DNA of 64,000 bases. It comes from Amaurobius ferox. Taxonomy: Eukaryota; Arthropoda; Arachnida; Araneae; Amaurobiidae. Below the pieces are notes generated by a model that was given only the letters and a program-made list of their open reading frames with translations, had not been told where the DNA came from and did not search any database. Made by a program: the position numbers and the translations under genes. Within the stretch, counting starts at the first letter, position 1, and each line of letters begins with the position of its first letter. Positions 45,690 to 56,868 of the stretch are shown in pieces. The stretch is from positions 93,848,914 through 93,912,913 of the forward strand of contig OX578138.1 of NCBI GenBank assembly GCA_951213105.1, in the 5' to 3' direction.

Positions 45690-46486
45690 ATAGATTATTT
45701 TTGTAGTAGATATTTATATTCGTTCCAAGATACTAAATCTCCGTCAATGAATCGTCATTTTCATTGATTTTGCGTTTGCATTTTTGATTTGCATTGATTT
45801 GCATTTTTTTCCATTTGGCGAGTTTTTCGTTAATTTGGCATCATTTAAAAAAGTCGTCAAGTTGGCGGCATTTCACCAAATTCGTTGCCAAAACCTCGCC
45901 AAGCGTAATGGACGGAGAAATAAGTTATTCGTACAGCAGATAAATGGCTATTGGCGTTTAAATACAAAAGTATTACAAAAGTATTCACTTTTCATTCACT
46001 TTTCATATGTAATATCATGCTGTAAATTTGATGACAGCTTTCTTGTGGATTTAGCTCGTTCCATTCATGAGAAAAGATACTTTGAGTAATACTTTTGTAT
46101 TTGAACGCTAATGATCATTTATCTGTTATAAGAATAACTTATTTATCCGTCCACAACGCTTTGCGAGATTTTGGAGCCAAATTTGGCGGTGTGTCGCCAA
46201 CTTGGCGATTTTTTGTAAAATGTTACCAAATTAACGAAAATCTCGCCAAATGGATGAAAATGACGCTAAATCAATGAAAATGACGACTTATTAACGAAAA
46301 TTCTGTTTTTGGAAAGAATATAAGTATCTACGATAAGAATAACCTATTTTTTACTGTAAAAGTAGTAAATTCATTGCATTATATAAGGAAAGTCATGTGC
46401 TGCCCACATCAGAGTTTTTTTCACTGTAAAAGGAATAAATTCATTGCATTATATAAGGAACGTCATGTGCTGCCAACATCAGATTT
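45690..46486. mobile_element. Two F2 3' halves in inverted orientation, right one with doubled 3' end
   Basis: 45712-45977 is F2 sequence on the minus strand and 46085-46345 is the same part on the plus strand. Arms of about 260 bp are separated by ~108 bp. The right arm continues into two successive F2 3' ends (46375-46415 and 46440-46486), each with TTATATAAGGAA and the ATGTG/CACAT hairpin. The unit could fold into a long imperfect hairpin. Frames of 60-101 codons are F2 shadows. Confidence 0.8.
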
Positions 46487-47850
46487 TCAACACTTTACAA
46501 CATAGTTGAATGTGTGTTTATGACTTAGTTCATTCGGTCTGCCTTTCTATCTGTCCGTTAGCACGATAACTGCCGTAAAAACGACTTTATCAAAATGAAA
46601 TTTTAGTATGTTGTTCATGGTCTGTGGGACCTATGGGAATATAAATAATTAATATCACCCAATTGGTTTTGGATTGAACCCGAGTTGAAAAAATTAAATG
46701 CATTGAACCCTATAGGACCTAATTTTTCAAGCATTTTTTAAGCTTATTTAGAATTCACAAATTGCTTCGAAAGATTTAGGAAATATTCAAATTATCCCAT
46801 GAAACATATAAAAAAAATTCAGCAAAATATATTCTGTAGTTTTTTAATAAAAATTAAACTAATAATTACACCCTTTTTATGAAGAGATCAGGTGATCCAC
46901 TTCAAAATAAAATATGGCACCCATCTTGTGACAAAATGGTGATTTTTAAAGTTATTTTTAATTCATATTAAATGTTGCATCCGTCCTAAATCCGCTTTAT
47001 TTTTGCTTAAATTCTGTGCACCTACATACTGAAACATAGGAATTACCTGTACAATATATTTGAGTTTAAATGATCATCAAACTCTGATTATTTCTACAAC
47101 GAAGCCTAATTTTCACTTATGGAAAATGTAAACACCAAAATATGTAGAATAAGTTGTATAAGAAACGCTGCATTTCTTTAGAGCAAAATTATTTGGCTCA
47201 TGGAGTCTGCAATAATGCTGATATGAATGAAACATTTATTGATTTTACACAGAGAACCAGACAGTTCCCGGCCACACACTTAGCTACAGTAAATCTTCAG
47301 GTCTGTCGTGTGGTCTGGGTTTTTAACACTTCAACAGAGAACCAGACGATTTTTTCGATAAAGTATTAAGCATAGAGTTAAATTACTTGTACCTCCATGG
47401 TTCTAAGTTTTTAAATAAAATAAATTATTATAGTATTATGATGAATGAAACGATTGGAAACATGTTTATGAATGAAATTCTGCTTTTATATAGAGGCGAT
47501 TTATATTTCAATGACATCATTTGAATAAAGTTCATTTGTTTTCGATGAAATTTTCAAATATAATAAATTACTGCAGTATTATGATGATTTTAAAAGTATC
47601 ACAGAGGAATGTATCACGTTTTAGAGATATTTAAACCAGGCCATTTATATTTCATTGCCGTCATTTGAATGTTCAATTTTTTCGATGAAGTTTTAAGTTT
47701 TTAAATATAATAAATTAATGTTGTATTGTGATAATTTTAAATATATTTTCGAGGAATGTATCGCATTTTAGAGATGTTTAAATGAAAATTGCATTGAAAT
47801 TGGAAAGTGTTTCAAAATCAATGCTGTGTGCATGATTGATCTTTTTTGTT
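46487..47850 (+). mobile_element. F3 element, copy 4 (most complete internal copy)
   Basis: The hairpin AACACTTTACAAC/GTTGAATGTGTGTT (46488-46519) is followed by TCTGTCCGTTAGCACGATAA, TTGGATTGAACCCGAGTTG, ATGAAGAGATCAGGTGATCC and a duplicated TTTCGATGAAGTTTTAAG/ATAAATTA segment. The 3' end is AAATTGGAAAGTGTTTC (about 47793) with the tail GTGCATGATTGATCTTTTTT. A 71-bp foreign insert lies at 47263-47333. Confidence 0.8.
47249..47347. mobile_element. 71-bp small insertion with perfect 14-bp target duplication, copy 3
   Basis: The insert (47263-47333) is flanked by ACAGAGAACCAGAC at 47249-47262 and 47334-47347. It carries CCCGGCCACACAC, then GTCGTGTGGTCTGGGTTTTT, related to the segments at 3312 and 25085. 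CCACAC and GTGTGG can pair. A perfect 14-bp duplication is typical of LINE-driven retroposition, but no tRNA-like boxes or tail are obvious and the insert is unusually short for a SINE. Confidence 0.7.
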
Positions 47851-48484
47851 TTTACTTTGCCAATGATGAAGGGCATAATAATGCAGTAAAGCGCTATGGT
47901 TGTGTATTTACCGTGGATGGTGATTTTAATTAAAGACTTCTATAATAGCCAATTTTTGGCTGTCTTTATTTTTAAAGTGATGATGATTTGACGTGTATTC
48001 CATACAATTTTACTAATTCATTTTGCATAAGATGGAAGATGGAAATTTTCTGATTTTGTATAATGAATGAAATGAAAAATACCTTGATATTCGAGCATTG
48101 TTAAAGAATGTCATTATTTCTTAATATAACTCATAATTGATTTAGAAATTAAAATTCTCAAGCAAATGCTTACCACTATTTTTTTATAAATTTAGCAACA
48201 AGTTTATATATAATAAGAACGTTTAATATATATTGAGCTTGGATTGCAGAATCAAATGCTTGTATGAAAATTTCTTGTCGGTCCCAGCAACTCTTCAGGA
48301 TTAGATAGTGTCCACGCCAACAAATTCCATGAATATTATATTAGAAAATATTCAGAGGGGCCATGGGGGGAGCCACTAGATGGCATGTGCACCAGTTGAG
48401 CGTAGGTCTGTCTAATCACAACTTAGTTGATGGAATTAGCAAGGGCTTTTCATGGGACATTGATGACTACAATAAAGGCTCCTA
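47851..48484. other. Unassigned; possible LTR-like edge next to F2
   Basis: The end (48340-48484) has GGGGCCATGGGGGGAGCC, CATGTGCACCAGTTGAGCG and ACAATAAAGGCTCC just before the F2 insertion. After F2 the sequence continues GCAATCTCTGGTTCTGGATC. AATAAAGGCTC resembles an LTR polyadenylation region, so this may be an old LTR split by F2, but no LTR termini were found. Confidence 0.3.
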
Positions 48485-49404
48485 TTACTTTCCTTATATA
48501 CATAATGTATAAGGAAAGTATTGTGACGGGGTCGAAAATTCGAATTCGAGTTTTCGACGGGAGAGCACGTTTTAACATCCCTGATCACGAATCGAAAATT
48601 TTTGGGTTGATATCTGTGTGTGTGTGTCAGTGAGCCTGTGGAGACGATAACTGACGAACGAATGGACCGATTTGAACCAAATTTGGTACAAAAATCACAA
48701 TTCGTAGACACTGGAAGCCTATTGTTTTAACACGCAATCGAATGTTCAGAACCCCCCTAAATTTTCAAATGAAATTTTGAAAAAATCGTCAAAAAATCAA
48801 AATCACAAATAAAAGTTACGCAAGTAGATATTTCTTATGTAATTTTCCATTAGAAAAACGATTGACATAAAATTTAGAACGCTAACATGAACCGTTCTTG
48901 ATATATTGTACATTTTTGAAAAAATTATCAAAAAGTCATATAAAATAAAAAGCAATATATTTCCTATTGATAAACATGTTCACTTTTCATATGTAATACC
49001 ATGCGATAAATTGGGTGACATCATTCTCGTGGATCTAGCTCGTTCCATTCATGAAAAAAGATACTTTGAGTAATACTTTTGTATTTGAAAGCCAATAGTC
49101 ATTTATCTGCTGTAAGAATAACTTATTTCTTCGACCATAACGCTTGGCGAGATTTTGGCGACGAATTTGGCGGAATGTCGCCAACTTGACGACTTTTTGA
49201 AATGTTGCCAAATTAACGAAAATCTCGCCAAATGGATAAAAATGACGCTAAATCAATGAAAATGACGAATAATTGTCGAAAATTCAATATCTTGGAAAGA
49301 ATATTAGCATCTATTATAAGAAAAACCTACTTTTTTTACTGTAAAAGTAGTAAATTCATTGCATTATATAAGGAAAGTCATGTGTTGCCCACATCAGAGT
49401 TTTT
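48485..49404 (+). mobile_element. F2 element, full-length copy (920 bp)
   Basis: The hairpin at 48485-48519 (ACTTTCCTTATATACAT/ATGTATAAGGAAAGT) is perfect. It is followed by TCGAAAATTCGAATTCGAG and TTTTCGACGGG, a short GT tract (48613-48628), CGAACGAATGGACCG, the CGCCAA motif run (49140-49250), and the 3' end TTATATAAGGAAAGT with ATGTG/CACAT and a T run. It is the cleanest F2 in the window. Confidence 0.9.
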
Positions 49405-49683
49405 GTATATGCAATCTCTGGTTCTGGATCTCAGCGAGCGGTAGCAAATTCGTGGAAAGAGAGTTTTCTGGAATTCCGAGCAGAAGCGTGCAAAGGGGCT
49501 GTATTCCAGTATTGTATATATAAGTAGGCAATGCATCACATTTACATATAATGCTCATATCATATGTAATAGATGCATTGTGTTTTGCGCTGCAAAAGAT
49601 AATTTTATAACATGCAAAAATTACCAGATACTAATATATTTGTATCTCGATATTATTGATGAGGTAATATATATTTCATTTTT
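49405..49683. other. Unassigned, continuation of the LTR-like sequence
   Basis: It begins TATGCAATCTCTGGTTCTGG and then turns AT-rich. See the entry at 47851-48484. Confidence 0.3.
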
Positions 49684-49976
49684 TACTTTCCTTATATACA
49701 TAGTATAATGTATAAAGAAAGTACTGTCACGGCTTCGAAAATACGAATTCTAGTGTTCGACGGGAGAGCACATTTCAAGCATCCCTGAACACGAATCAAA
49801 TGTTTTTGAGGAGATGACTGTGTGTGTGTGTGTGTGTGTGTGAGTCTGTGGTGACGATAAATGAAGCGATTCTAACGAAATTTTTTACGAAAATTACAAT
49901 CCGTGAACCAAATACAAAAGTATCACTTAAATTATCTTTTTTCATGAATGGAACAAGCTAGATCGACTAGAATGAT
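49684..49976. mobile_element. F2 fragment pair (5' end plus inverted middle), interrupted by LTR
   Basis: 49684-49911 is the F2 5' end on the plus strand (hairpin, palindrome, GT tract, AAATTACAATCCGTGAAC). At 49912 it switches to F2 middle sequence on the minus strand (AAATACAAAAGTATCACTTA, GAATGGAACAAGCTAGATC). This continues at 51056 after the LTR-like insert. Confidence 0.75.
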
Positions 49977-51055
49977 TGTTGGGTGGGTTTTCACCGCACG
50001 TTCGGTCAGGAAGCAAAAATTATTATTACCTACCACGAAAGAGATCTCCGACATTGGCCGTGTCGATTAAAAATACAGATAAGCAATCAATAAGATATTA
50101 GAAATGAGGACAGCGGACATGATATAAAACAATAACAATATTTATTTACACAAAAATTAACAATGAAATATTCTGCTAACATCCTAGTATAAACATGATT
50201 AATCTCAGGCATCATTTCAGTGCAAAATATTCATCCCGTTATAATTAACAACTTTCAAAAATGACTTTAAAAAATTATCCGTTTTAAACGTATAGGTCTC
50301 TCCGTGGTTAGAGTGCATTAAAATTGGAATCAACCCGTATCTAAACATGTGATACATTAAAAATACTCATTTGCTAATTTACACACAAGAAACAATTAAT
50401 CTGAATATGAAATTATTACTCAAAAGTTGTCGAGAGAGAGAGTGCATTTCGTGCCAACAATAAAGTATGTAAAAGTACATGCATGGCATACCTCAGCATC
50501 TCGCCAGTCAGATCCTCAGTGTGTCGGACGGTGTCGGGAGCCCATCACGGGGTCCGTAGATTCAAGACCTTTGGTCTCGGACTCAGAAAATCAAGTGTCA
50601 CAAAAACTCCTCTCAAGAACTCACTCTCTCTCGCATATCTGAAAATTAACACCTCCTACAAGGGCTACGCCCCTGGTTTCCATTAGTCTGAAACCGAAGC
50701 TTTTGAATTTTCTCATAGGTCAGCGTAGAGTTACATATCTTCTATTGGGTGCTGTATGACAGAGGGTTGGTTAGCACCCTAGAATTAATGTTTGATATAT
50801 GGGCTAAAACTCCTATGAACCCGGGCGCACGTGGGGCCGGAAACAGTCAGGGGTCAGCTCTACCCAAAAGCGCCCTGCTGTGAGCCCTTCTGAAACTGAT
50901 ACTTTTCTGTCCACCAAGTCGAAGGAGCGTTGATTTCACCCTTTTGCAGGTGTTCTCTTAGGGAATCATATATATATTGTGGAAGTAACATAGGGACCAT
51001 CTTTATCGATTGTAATCCCTCCACAAGTCACAATGTTACATATTTGAAATGAACA
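49977..51055. mobile_element. Solo-LTR-like insertion, 1,079 bp, 6-bp target duplication
   Basis: It begins TGTTGGGTGGG and ends GAACA, so the ends read TGTT...AACA with the canonical TG/CA of LTRs. It is flanked by AATGAT at 49971-49976 and 51056-51061; intact F2 copies have a single AATGAT here. It contains TATAAAACAATAAC (50131) and AATAAAGTATG (50460) as possible TATA box and polyadenylation signal in the plus orientation, and CAAGGGCTACGCCCCTGG (50658). No gag/pol frame is present. Gypsy or BEL/Pao cannot be decided from this. Short frames (67-71 codons) are not genes. Confidence 0.75.
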
Positions 51056-51460
51056 AATGATGTCACCAAATTCATCGCATGATATTACATATGAAAATTT
51101 AACACATTTCACCATATTTAATATTCGTTTTTATTTTATACGATTTTTCTATAAATTTATTTGAAAAAATGTGCAATATCTCAAGAATGGTTCTTGCTAG
51201 CGTTCTAAAGTTTGTGTTAATCGTTTTTTAAAGAAAAATTACATAAGAAATGACTATGTTGTTGTTGAGACCCAGACCGTCCGACCTACCAGAAAGGTGT
51301 AAGGTAACTGTTTGGACAGCCGGGAAGTGCCACTCAATTTAGACCGGAACCCAGTGAGGGAGGCATCCACAGGGACCGAAGACAGAAATGACTATGTGCG
51401 TAACTTCATTAAAGTTTTTGAGTTTTTGATGACTTTTTCAAAATTTTAATCAAAAGTTCA
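51056..51460 (-). mobile_element. F2 fragment, continued after the LTR, carrying a SINE
   Basis: It resumes F2 on the minus strand (GATGTCACCAAATTCATCGC, TATTACATATGAAAA, GCAATATCTCAAGAATGG) and is interrupted at 51260-51383 by a SINE. It then continues (TGCGTAACTTCATTAAAG) to about 51460, where F2 similarity stops short of the 5' end. Confidence 0.75.
51246..51397 (-). mobile_element. SINE family A, 5'-truncated copy (124 bp), 14-bp target duplication
   Basis: Minus strand: the 3' part of SINE-A ending in a (CAA)n tail (plus GTTGTTGTTGAGACCC at 51258). The flanks are AGAAATGACTATGT at 51246-51259 and 51384-51397, identical over 14 bp. Truncation falls in the body (GGGACCGA on plus), upstream of which the tRNA head is lost. 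The host is an F2 fragment, so the SINE is younger. Confidence 0.93.
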
Positions 51461-51780
51461 CTCAGAAGAAATACCAATGATCTGAAACCCTTAAAAATTC
51501 AACAATTACGAGCTTAGTAAAACGTTTTTTGGGAACTATATCTGATGTAGACAAACTGACAACAGACGGGTTTATTTTTACTCATGAATTGCTGTTGATA
51601 CAGCACGTTGCTAAAACTCAACACTTAACTCCTTTGAAACATTTCAATGATATTCTCATAAGAATGGCTAGAGAAATATTGTTCTAAAATGTTTCACTCT
51701 TGGGAAACGACCTATTCTTCGATTGATAAAACAAGCTGTAAACCTTGTGACGTATTTCAAACAGCAGACGATATATCCGA
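51461..51780. other. Unassigned
   Basis: No repeat or frame recognised between the F2 fragment and the next SINE. Confidence 0.4.
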
Positions 51781-52017
51781 TATATTTGTGAGGGTTGTTG
51801 TTGTTGTTAAGACTTAGACAGTCCGACCTACCAGAATGGTGTAAGGTAACTATTTGGACGGCCGAGAAGTGCCACACAATTTAGTCCGGAACCCAGTGGG
51901 GGAGGCATCGACAGGGATCCTTCCCTTACCACCAACCTCTCGGAAGGACTTACGAACCCACATGCTTAACGTGATAGTACTCGGCTTGAACACGGCAGCA
52001 GTTTATATTTGTGAGGG
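51781..52017 (-). mobile_element. SINE family A, 5'-truncated copy (209 bp), 14-bp target duplication
   Basis: The SINE-A body and tail with (CAA)n (plus GTTGTTGTTGTTAAGAC at 51795). The flanks are TATATTTGTGAGGG at 51781-51794 and 52004-52017, identical. It is truncated just before the B box (ends CACGGCAGCAG on plus), so it would lack the internal promoter. Confidence 0.93.
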
Positions 52018-52314
52018 TATATTAGTGCCACCTAATTGAAAAACATTCCACTATTTTAATTTCTATGTGCATTTTAATTTGATAATATTTAAAATTTGAT
52101 GTGCCCGACTATATAAATAGTTGTGAAGTTGCTTCATCAATAATAGTTTGATAACACCATGAATTATAACTTTCAATTTATTTAGCGTTAAAATTCCGAA
52201 TTTGGTTTTATGCTATCCCCTTCTTGAGTTACATTATCAAGTTTTGTGGGCGTGAGTGAAACTGTATGATCTGTAATACCTGGTTGTTCCTCTTTATGTT
52301 CATGATGACTAGTT
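52018..52314. other. Unassigned AT-rich sequence
   Basis: Nothing recognised. Confidence 0.4.
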
Positions 52315-53270
52315 CAAAAAATTTGATGTGAACAACACATGACTTTTGTTATATAATGTGATGAATTTGCTACTTTTACAGTAATAAAAATCGGTTGTTC
52401 TTATAGTAGATACTTATATTCTTTCCAAGATATTGAATTTTCGACAATTAGTCGTCATTTTTATTGATTTAGCGTCATTTTTATCCATTTGGCGAGATTT
52501 TCGTTAATTTGCCAATATTTAAAAAAGTCGCTAAGTTATCGACATTCCGCCGAATTCGTCGCCAAAATCTCGCCAAGCGTTATGGACGGAGAGATAAGTT
52601 ATTCTTATAGCTGGTAAATGATTATTGGCGTTCAAGCACAAAATTATTACTCAAAGTATCTTTTCTCATGAATAGAACGAGATACATCCACGAAAATGAT
52701 GTCACCCAATTTATTGCGTGATATTACATATGAAAAGTGAACATGTTTCTCAACAGTTAATTTTTTGTTTTAATTTATGGGATTTTTTGATAAATTTATT
52801 TGAAAAATGTGCAATAGCTCGCGAACGGTTCGTGCTAGCATTTTAAAGTTTATGCCAACCGTTTTCTAAGGAAAAATTTCGTAAGAAATGCCTATTTGCA
52901 TAACTTTATTAAAGGTTTTGATTTTTTTATATTTTTTTCAAAATTTCACTCGAAAATTTTGGGCTGTTTTGAACATTCGATTATGTTTAAAAACAATAGG
53001 CTTCCAGTATTCATGGATTGTAATTTTTGTACCAAATTTCATTCGAATCGCTCCATTCGTTTGTGAGATATCGTCTCCACAGACTAACTGACACACACAC
53101 ACACCCACACACATACTTTCGCACACACACACACACACACAGACATCCCCTTAAAAATGTTTGATTCGTGATCAGGGATGCTTGAAACGGACTCTCCCGT
53201 CGAAAACTCGAATTCAAATTTTCGACCCCGTCACAATACTTTCCTTATGCATTATGTATATAAGGAAAGT
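52315..53270 (-). mobile_element. F2 element, full-length copy
   Basis: The 3' end at 52315 (TTTGATGTGAACAACACATGAC, first 20 nt being the hairpin region) is degraded in the loop. The CGCCAA motif run is at 52490-52580 and the CA tract at 53091-53140. The GTCGAAAACTCGAATTC palindrome is at about 53200. The 5' hairpin ends at 53270 (ACTTTCCTTATGCATTATG/TATATAAGGAAAGT). Confidence 0.88.
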
Positions 53271-54060
53271 AAAATTGTAGATTTATTAAGTAATGTATTT
53301 TTCTATTATTTTTCGAGCGCGCGAACCTACAACAGTTTCAATGATCCACAATAGAGTTCCCTATATTTTCGACTTGACTGCCCATGCTTACCCAACGCCT
53401 GGATATAAGTAACACCTACAGAAATCAGAATACTTTAAGAAAACAGTTTATTTCCTTTTTAAGATTTCAACGTCTGTAGTGCTGTGCTCTTAGTGAGTAA
53501 AATAATGATGTTGATGAAAACTGAATGGTATTATTTAAGTAGCTGCTACTTATTTCGAACCCGGGCAACGCTAGGTAATTCATTCTAGTATTTTATGTGG
53601 GGACATCTCATATTTTATTTAATTAGAACTTTATGTGTAGGACTTATCACATTTCAATAGAACATGCACATAAGTATTAAAACACATAAGTATTAAAACA
53701 CATAAGTATTAAAACACATAAGTATTAAAACTATTTTATTTAGTTCTTTCTGATATTTCTAAACTGTGTGTACTTTTTTTTAAAAGGCACTTCACGTATT
53801 CTTCTTACAGATTTTTAATAACCTTCATCATTCTAAAACATAAATTATGCGGATACATTTTTCATGCTAATGAAGCTACTTAAAATGCCACTAATGTAGT
53901 ATATTATAAAATTTTTTCCAATGATGTAAATTCGTGTTTTTATGCGTTTTCAGAATGTTGGTAAGACAACTTGTGATGTTGATTTGTCGCTTCCCTGCAG
54001 TAACATAACAATTTGATTTCATTCTGACTGAGGTAAGCAAATATCGTTTATACAGCAGAC
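53271..54060. other. Unassigned, with a 16-bp minisatellite at 53667-53733
   Basis: ACATAAGTATTAAAAC occurs four times in perfect tandem at about 53667-53733. Positions 53590-53650 resemble the ~60-bp repeat at 38270-38770, and 53865-53910 resembles the 43-bp unit at 32025-32215. No gene seen. Confidence 0.6.
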
Positions 54061-54118
54061 CTTATATATATACATATACGAGTATATATATATATATACA
54101 CACATATATATATATATT

Positions 54119-54155
<37 letters not shown>
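54061..54155. repeat. (TA)n microsatellite
   Basis: About 95 bp of TA with interspersed AC/CG interruptions (CACACATATATA, ATACGAGTATAT). Confidence 0.95.
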
Positions 54156-54160
<5 letters not shown>

Positions 54161-54740
54161 AGCGCCTTTATAATGGTGTATAATGGCATTCCCGTTTATC
54201 CATTTCTGCTATGAATCTCTTGTTTTAGTAAGAATTTTCATCTTTGCTTCATGTTCATATTTGATTTTGCTTATACGGTTAATAGTCCTGTCTGCTGTCC
54301 TGACTCACTGGACGGGTTTGGGAGTGTCCGATGTGAACGTTTGCCCTGCCTTCTAGGTTCATTCCGGTGCTTCTAGATATTTAACTGTTGAGGTTTGTCG
54401 CATATGCATGAGGTGAAAGAAGAAGAAGTGTTCCTGCCACATAGTAATACAAATTTTATTGTTTCTTATCTTCATTTTTTCATTTTTTGGTGCCTGTAGT
54501 CTGAGTTTGGACATTTAGAGCAATGTACTATGGTCCAATCTAAAACAGGCATTTGTTTGGGTTAATTAGAATTAAATACTCAGACCTGAAGATGAATTAA
54601 ATTTTTTTTTAATCTTCGAATTTAGTCTGGTGTTGAACTTTTCTATTATCGGCATTATGGCAGTGGTTTTGCTTCTATGGCGATGTTAATATTTCACGAT
54701 TACTTGAATTAATTATTTTTATTATTACTTCTCTCTAATA
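54156..54740. other. Unassigned
   Basis: Slightly more complex AT-rich sequence with no recognised repeat or frame. Confidence 0.4.
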
Positions 54741-54774
54741 ATCATATATATATATACATATACATATATATATG

Positions 54775-54810
<36 letters not shown>

Positions 54811-54817
54811 CTATCTA

Positions 54818-54849
<32 letters not shown>
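54741..54849. repeat. (TA)n microsatellite with GTGTG and CTAT interruptions
   Basis: TA dinucleotides with GCGTGTGTGTATAT and ATCTATCTATCTATAT interruptions. Confidence 0.95.
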
Positions 54850-54850
<1 letters not shown>

Positions 54851-55219
54851 CTCACCGGAGGTGAATTCGATCGAATTAGGAACTTTATTATAATTATTTA
54901 CGATATAGGAAGCTGACTTAGTTATCTTTCCCCCTTCTAAGTCACTTATTCTTCTATGTCACTTTTTCAGTCGATAGCTTATTCTGAAGGGACATCAACC
55001 ATACATAAGGCAATACAGGCATGTACTGTACATGTATGGACACGGTGCATATACAAATTATTCGACATGCATACGGTGCATATACATACGGTGCATATAC
55101 AAATTATTCGACATGCTGCGATTAAAATTTCCATTAGCTTTAAAAACTACCTGTTGGCTGCCGTATATTACCTAGAGTAACGTTATATATTAAAACTAAT
55201 GACACAAAATTCGATTCTA
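54850..55219. other. Unassigned; local direct repeat near 55040-55115
   Basis: CGGTGCATATACAAATTATT followed by CGACATGC occurs twice (near 55039 and 55090), a ~50-bp local duplication. The 74-codon frame here is not convincing. Confidence 0.5.
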
Positions 55220-55640
55220 AACTCTATATTTTAAATGACCTCCATCACGGGTATATTCATTTAAATGAGTTAAATATTCTAAATGAACTACCTTGTTTCC
55301 CATTATCATCCCTCGTTTATTTCAAAAATGCAAATGTCAATTTGAAGTGCTACATAGCAGCTTTTCAAATTTTAAACAAGAAACACCTCTTTTGTATTAT
55401 GCATGAGATTAGAAATGTTATAAAGGAGAATACGGGACCGTAATACGTCATTTTCTAAATTGATCAGGAATATGTAGTTTCTGAAATAAAGTTCGGTAAT
55501 GTGCTATATTGTAAGAAATTAATAATATATATATTTCAAAAGATAAGACGAGAATAGAGCACCTCCAGGGAAATATTTTATTCGGAAGTTGGCTTTAATT
55601 TTAAATGGTAATTTACACTACGTTCTTCTCCTTTACTTTT
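55220..55640. repeat. Dispersed repeat F6, copy 4
   Basis: It contains GCAAATGTCAATTTGAAGTG, TTTAAACAAGAAACACCTC, GTATTATGCATGAGATTAG and ATTGATCAGGAATATG in the same order as 15955-16240. It ends directly at an F2 element. Confidence 0.6.
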
Positions 55641-56612
55641 TCAAAAATCTGATGTGGCCAACACATGACTTTCCTTATATAATGCAATGAATTTACTATT
55701 TTTACAATAAAAAAATATGTTTTTCTTATAGTAACTATTTATATTCTTTCCAAGAAATTTGATTTTCGTCAATTAGTCGTCATTTTCACTGATTTAGTGT
55801 CATTTTTATCTAATTGGCGAAATTTCCGTTAATTTGGCAACATTTAAAAAAGTCGCCAAGTAGGCGACATTCCGCCAAATTTGGCGCCAAAATATCGCCA
55901 AGCGTTATGGATGGAGAGATAAGTTATTTTTATAGCAGATAAATATCAATTGGCGTTCAAATACATAAGTATTACTCAAAGTATCTTTTCTCATGAATGG
56001 AATGAGCTAGATCCACGAGAATGATGTCACCCAATTTATCGCATGATATTACATACAAAAAGTGAGCATGTTTCTCTACAGTTAATATATTTTTTTAAAT
56101 TTATGGGATTTTTTGATAAATTTATTCAAAAAATGTGCAATATCTCGAGAACGGTTCATGCTAGCATTCTAAAGTTTATGTCAATCGTTTTCTAAGGAAA
56201 AATTACACTAGAAACGTCTATTTGCCTAACTTTATTAGAGGTTTTGATTTTTTGATGATTTTTTCAAAATTTTACTCGACAATTTAGGGGAGTTCTGAAC
56301 ATTCGATTATGTTTAAAAACACTAGGTTTTCAGTTTTCACGGATTGTGATTTTTGTAGCAAATTTCGTTCGAATGGGTCCATGTTTTCGTCAGTTATCGT
56401 CTCCCCAGACTCACTGACACACACACACCCACACATACTTTCACACACACACACACACATACTTTCACACACACGCACACACACACACACAGACATCACC
56501 TCAAAAATGTTTGATTCGTAATCAGGGATGCTTGAAACGTGCTCTCCCGTCGAAAACTCGAATTCGACCCCGTCACAATACTTGCCTTATATATTATGTA
56601 TATAAGGAAAGT
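55641..56612 (-). mobile_element. F2 element, full-length copy
   Basis: The 3' end is TCTGATGTGGCCAACACATG (55648) with CCTTATATAATGCAATG. The CGCCAA motif run is at 55815-55905, with two CA tracts separated by TACTTTCACAC at 56415-56490. The palindrome is shortened (GTCGAAAACTCGAATTCGAC). The 5' hairpin ends at 56612 (CTTATATATTATG/TATATAAGGAAAGT). Confidence 0.88.
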
Positions 56613-56868
56613 AAAAAGGAATGAAGCATGGGATAGAATGAAAAGAAGACTTGATATTTCGAAATTTAATAAGACGGAATTAAATCCTGATACAAGATAA
56701 TGCACCTTAATGATGACATGAATGTTTTCATTGGGATTGAATATCAAGTGTTCGTTCTATAAATAGTAATAACTCTACTCTTCTTTAATGCTGAGTTGTA
56801 AAATAAAACTTTTCTCGAATGTAATCCTGTATATACCCTGTAGATAAGCGGCATTCAAAGGGAGTATA
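56613..56868. other. Unassigned AT-rich sequence
   Basis: An 83-codon minus frame (56496-56747) crosses from F2 into this stretch and is not a credible gene. Confidence 0.4.
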
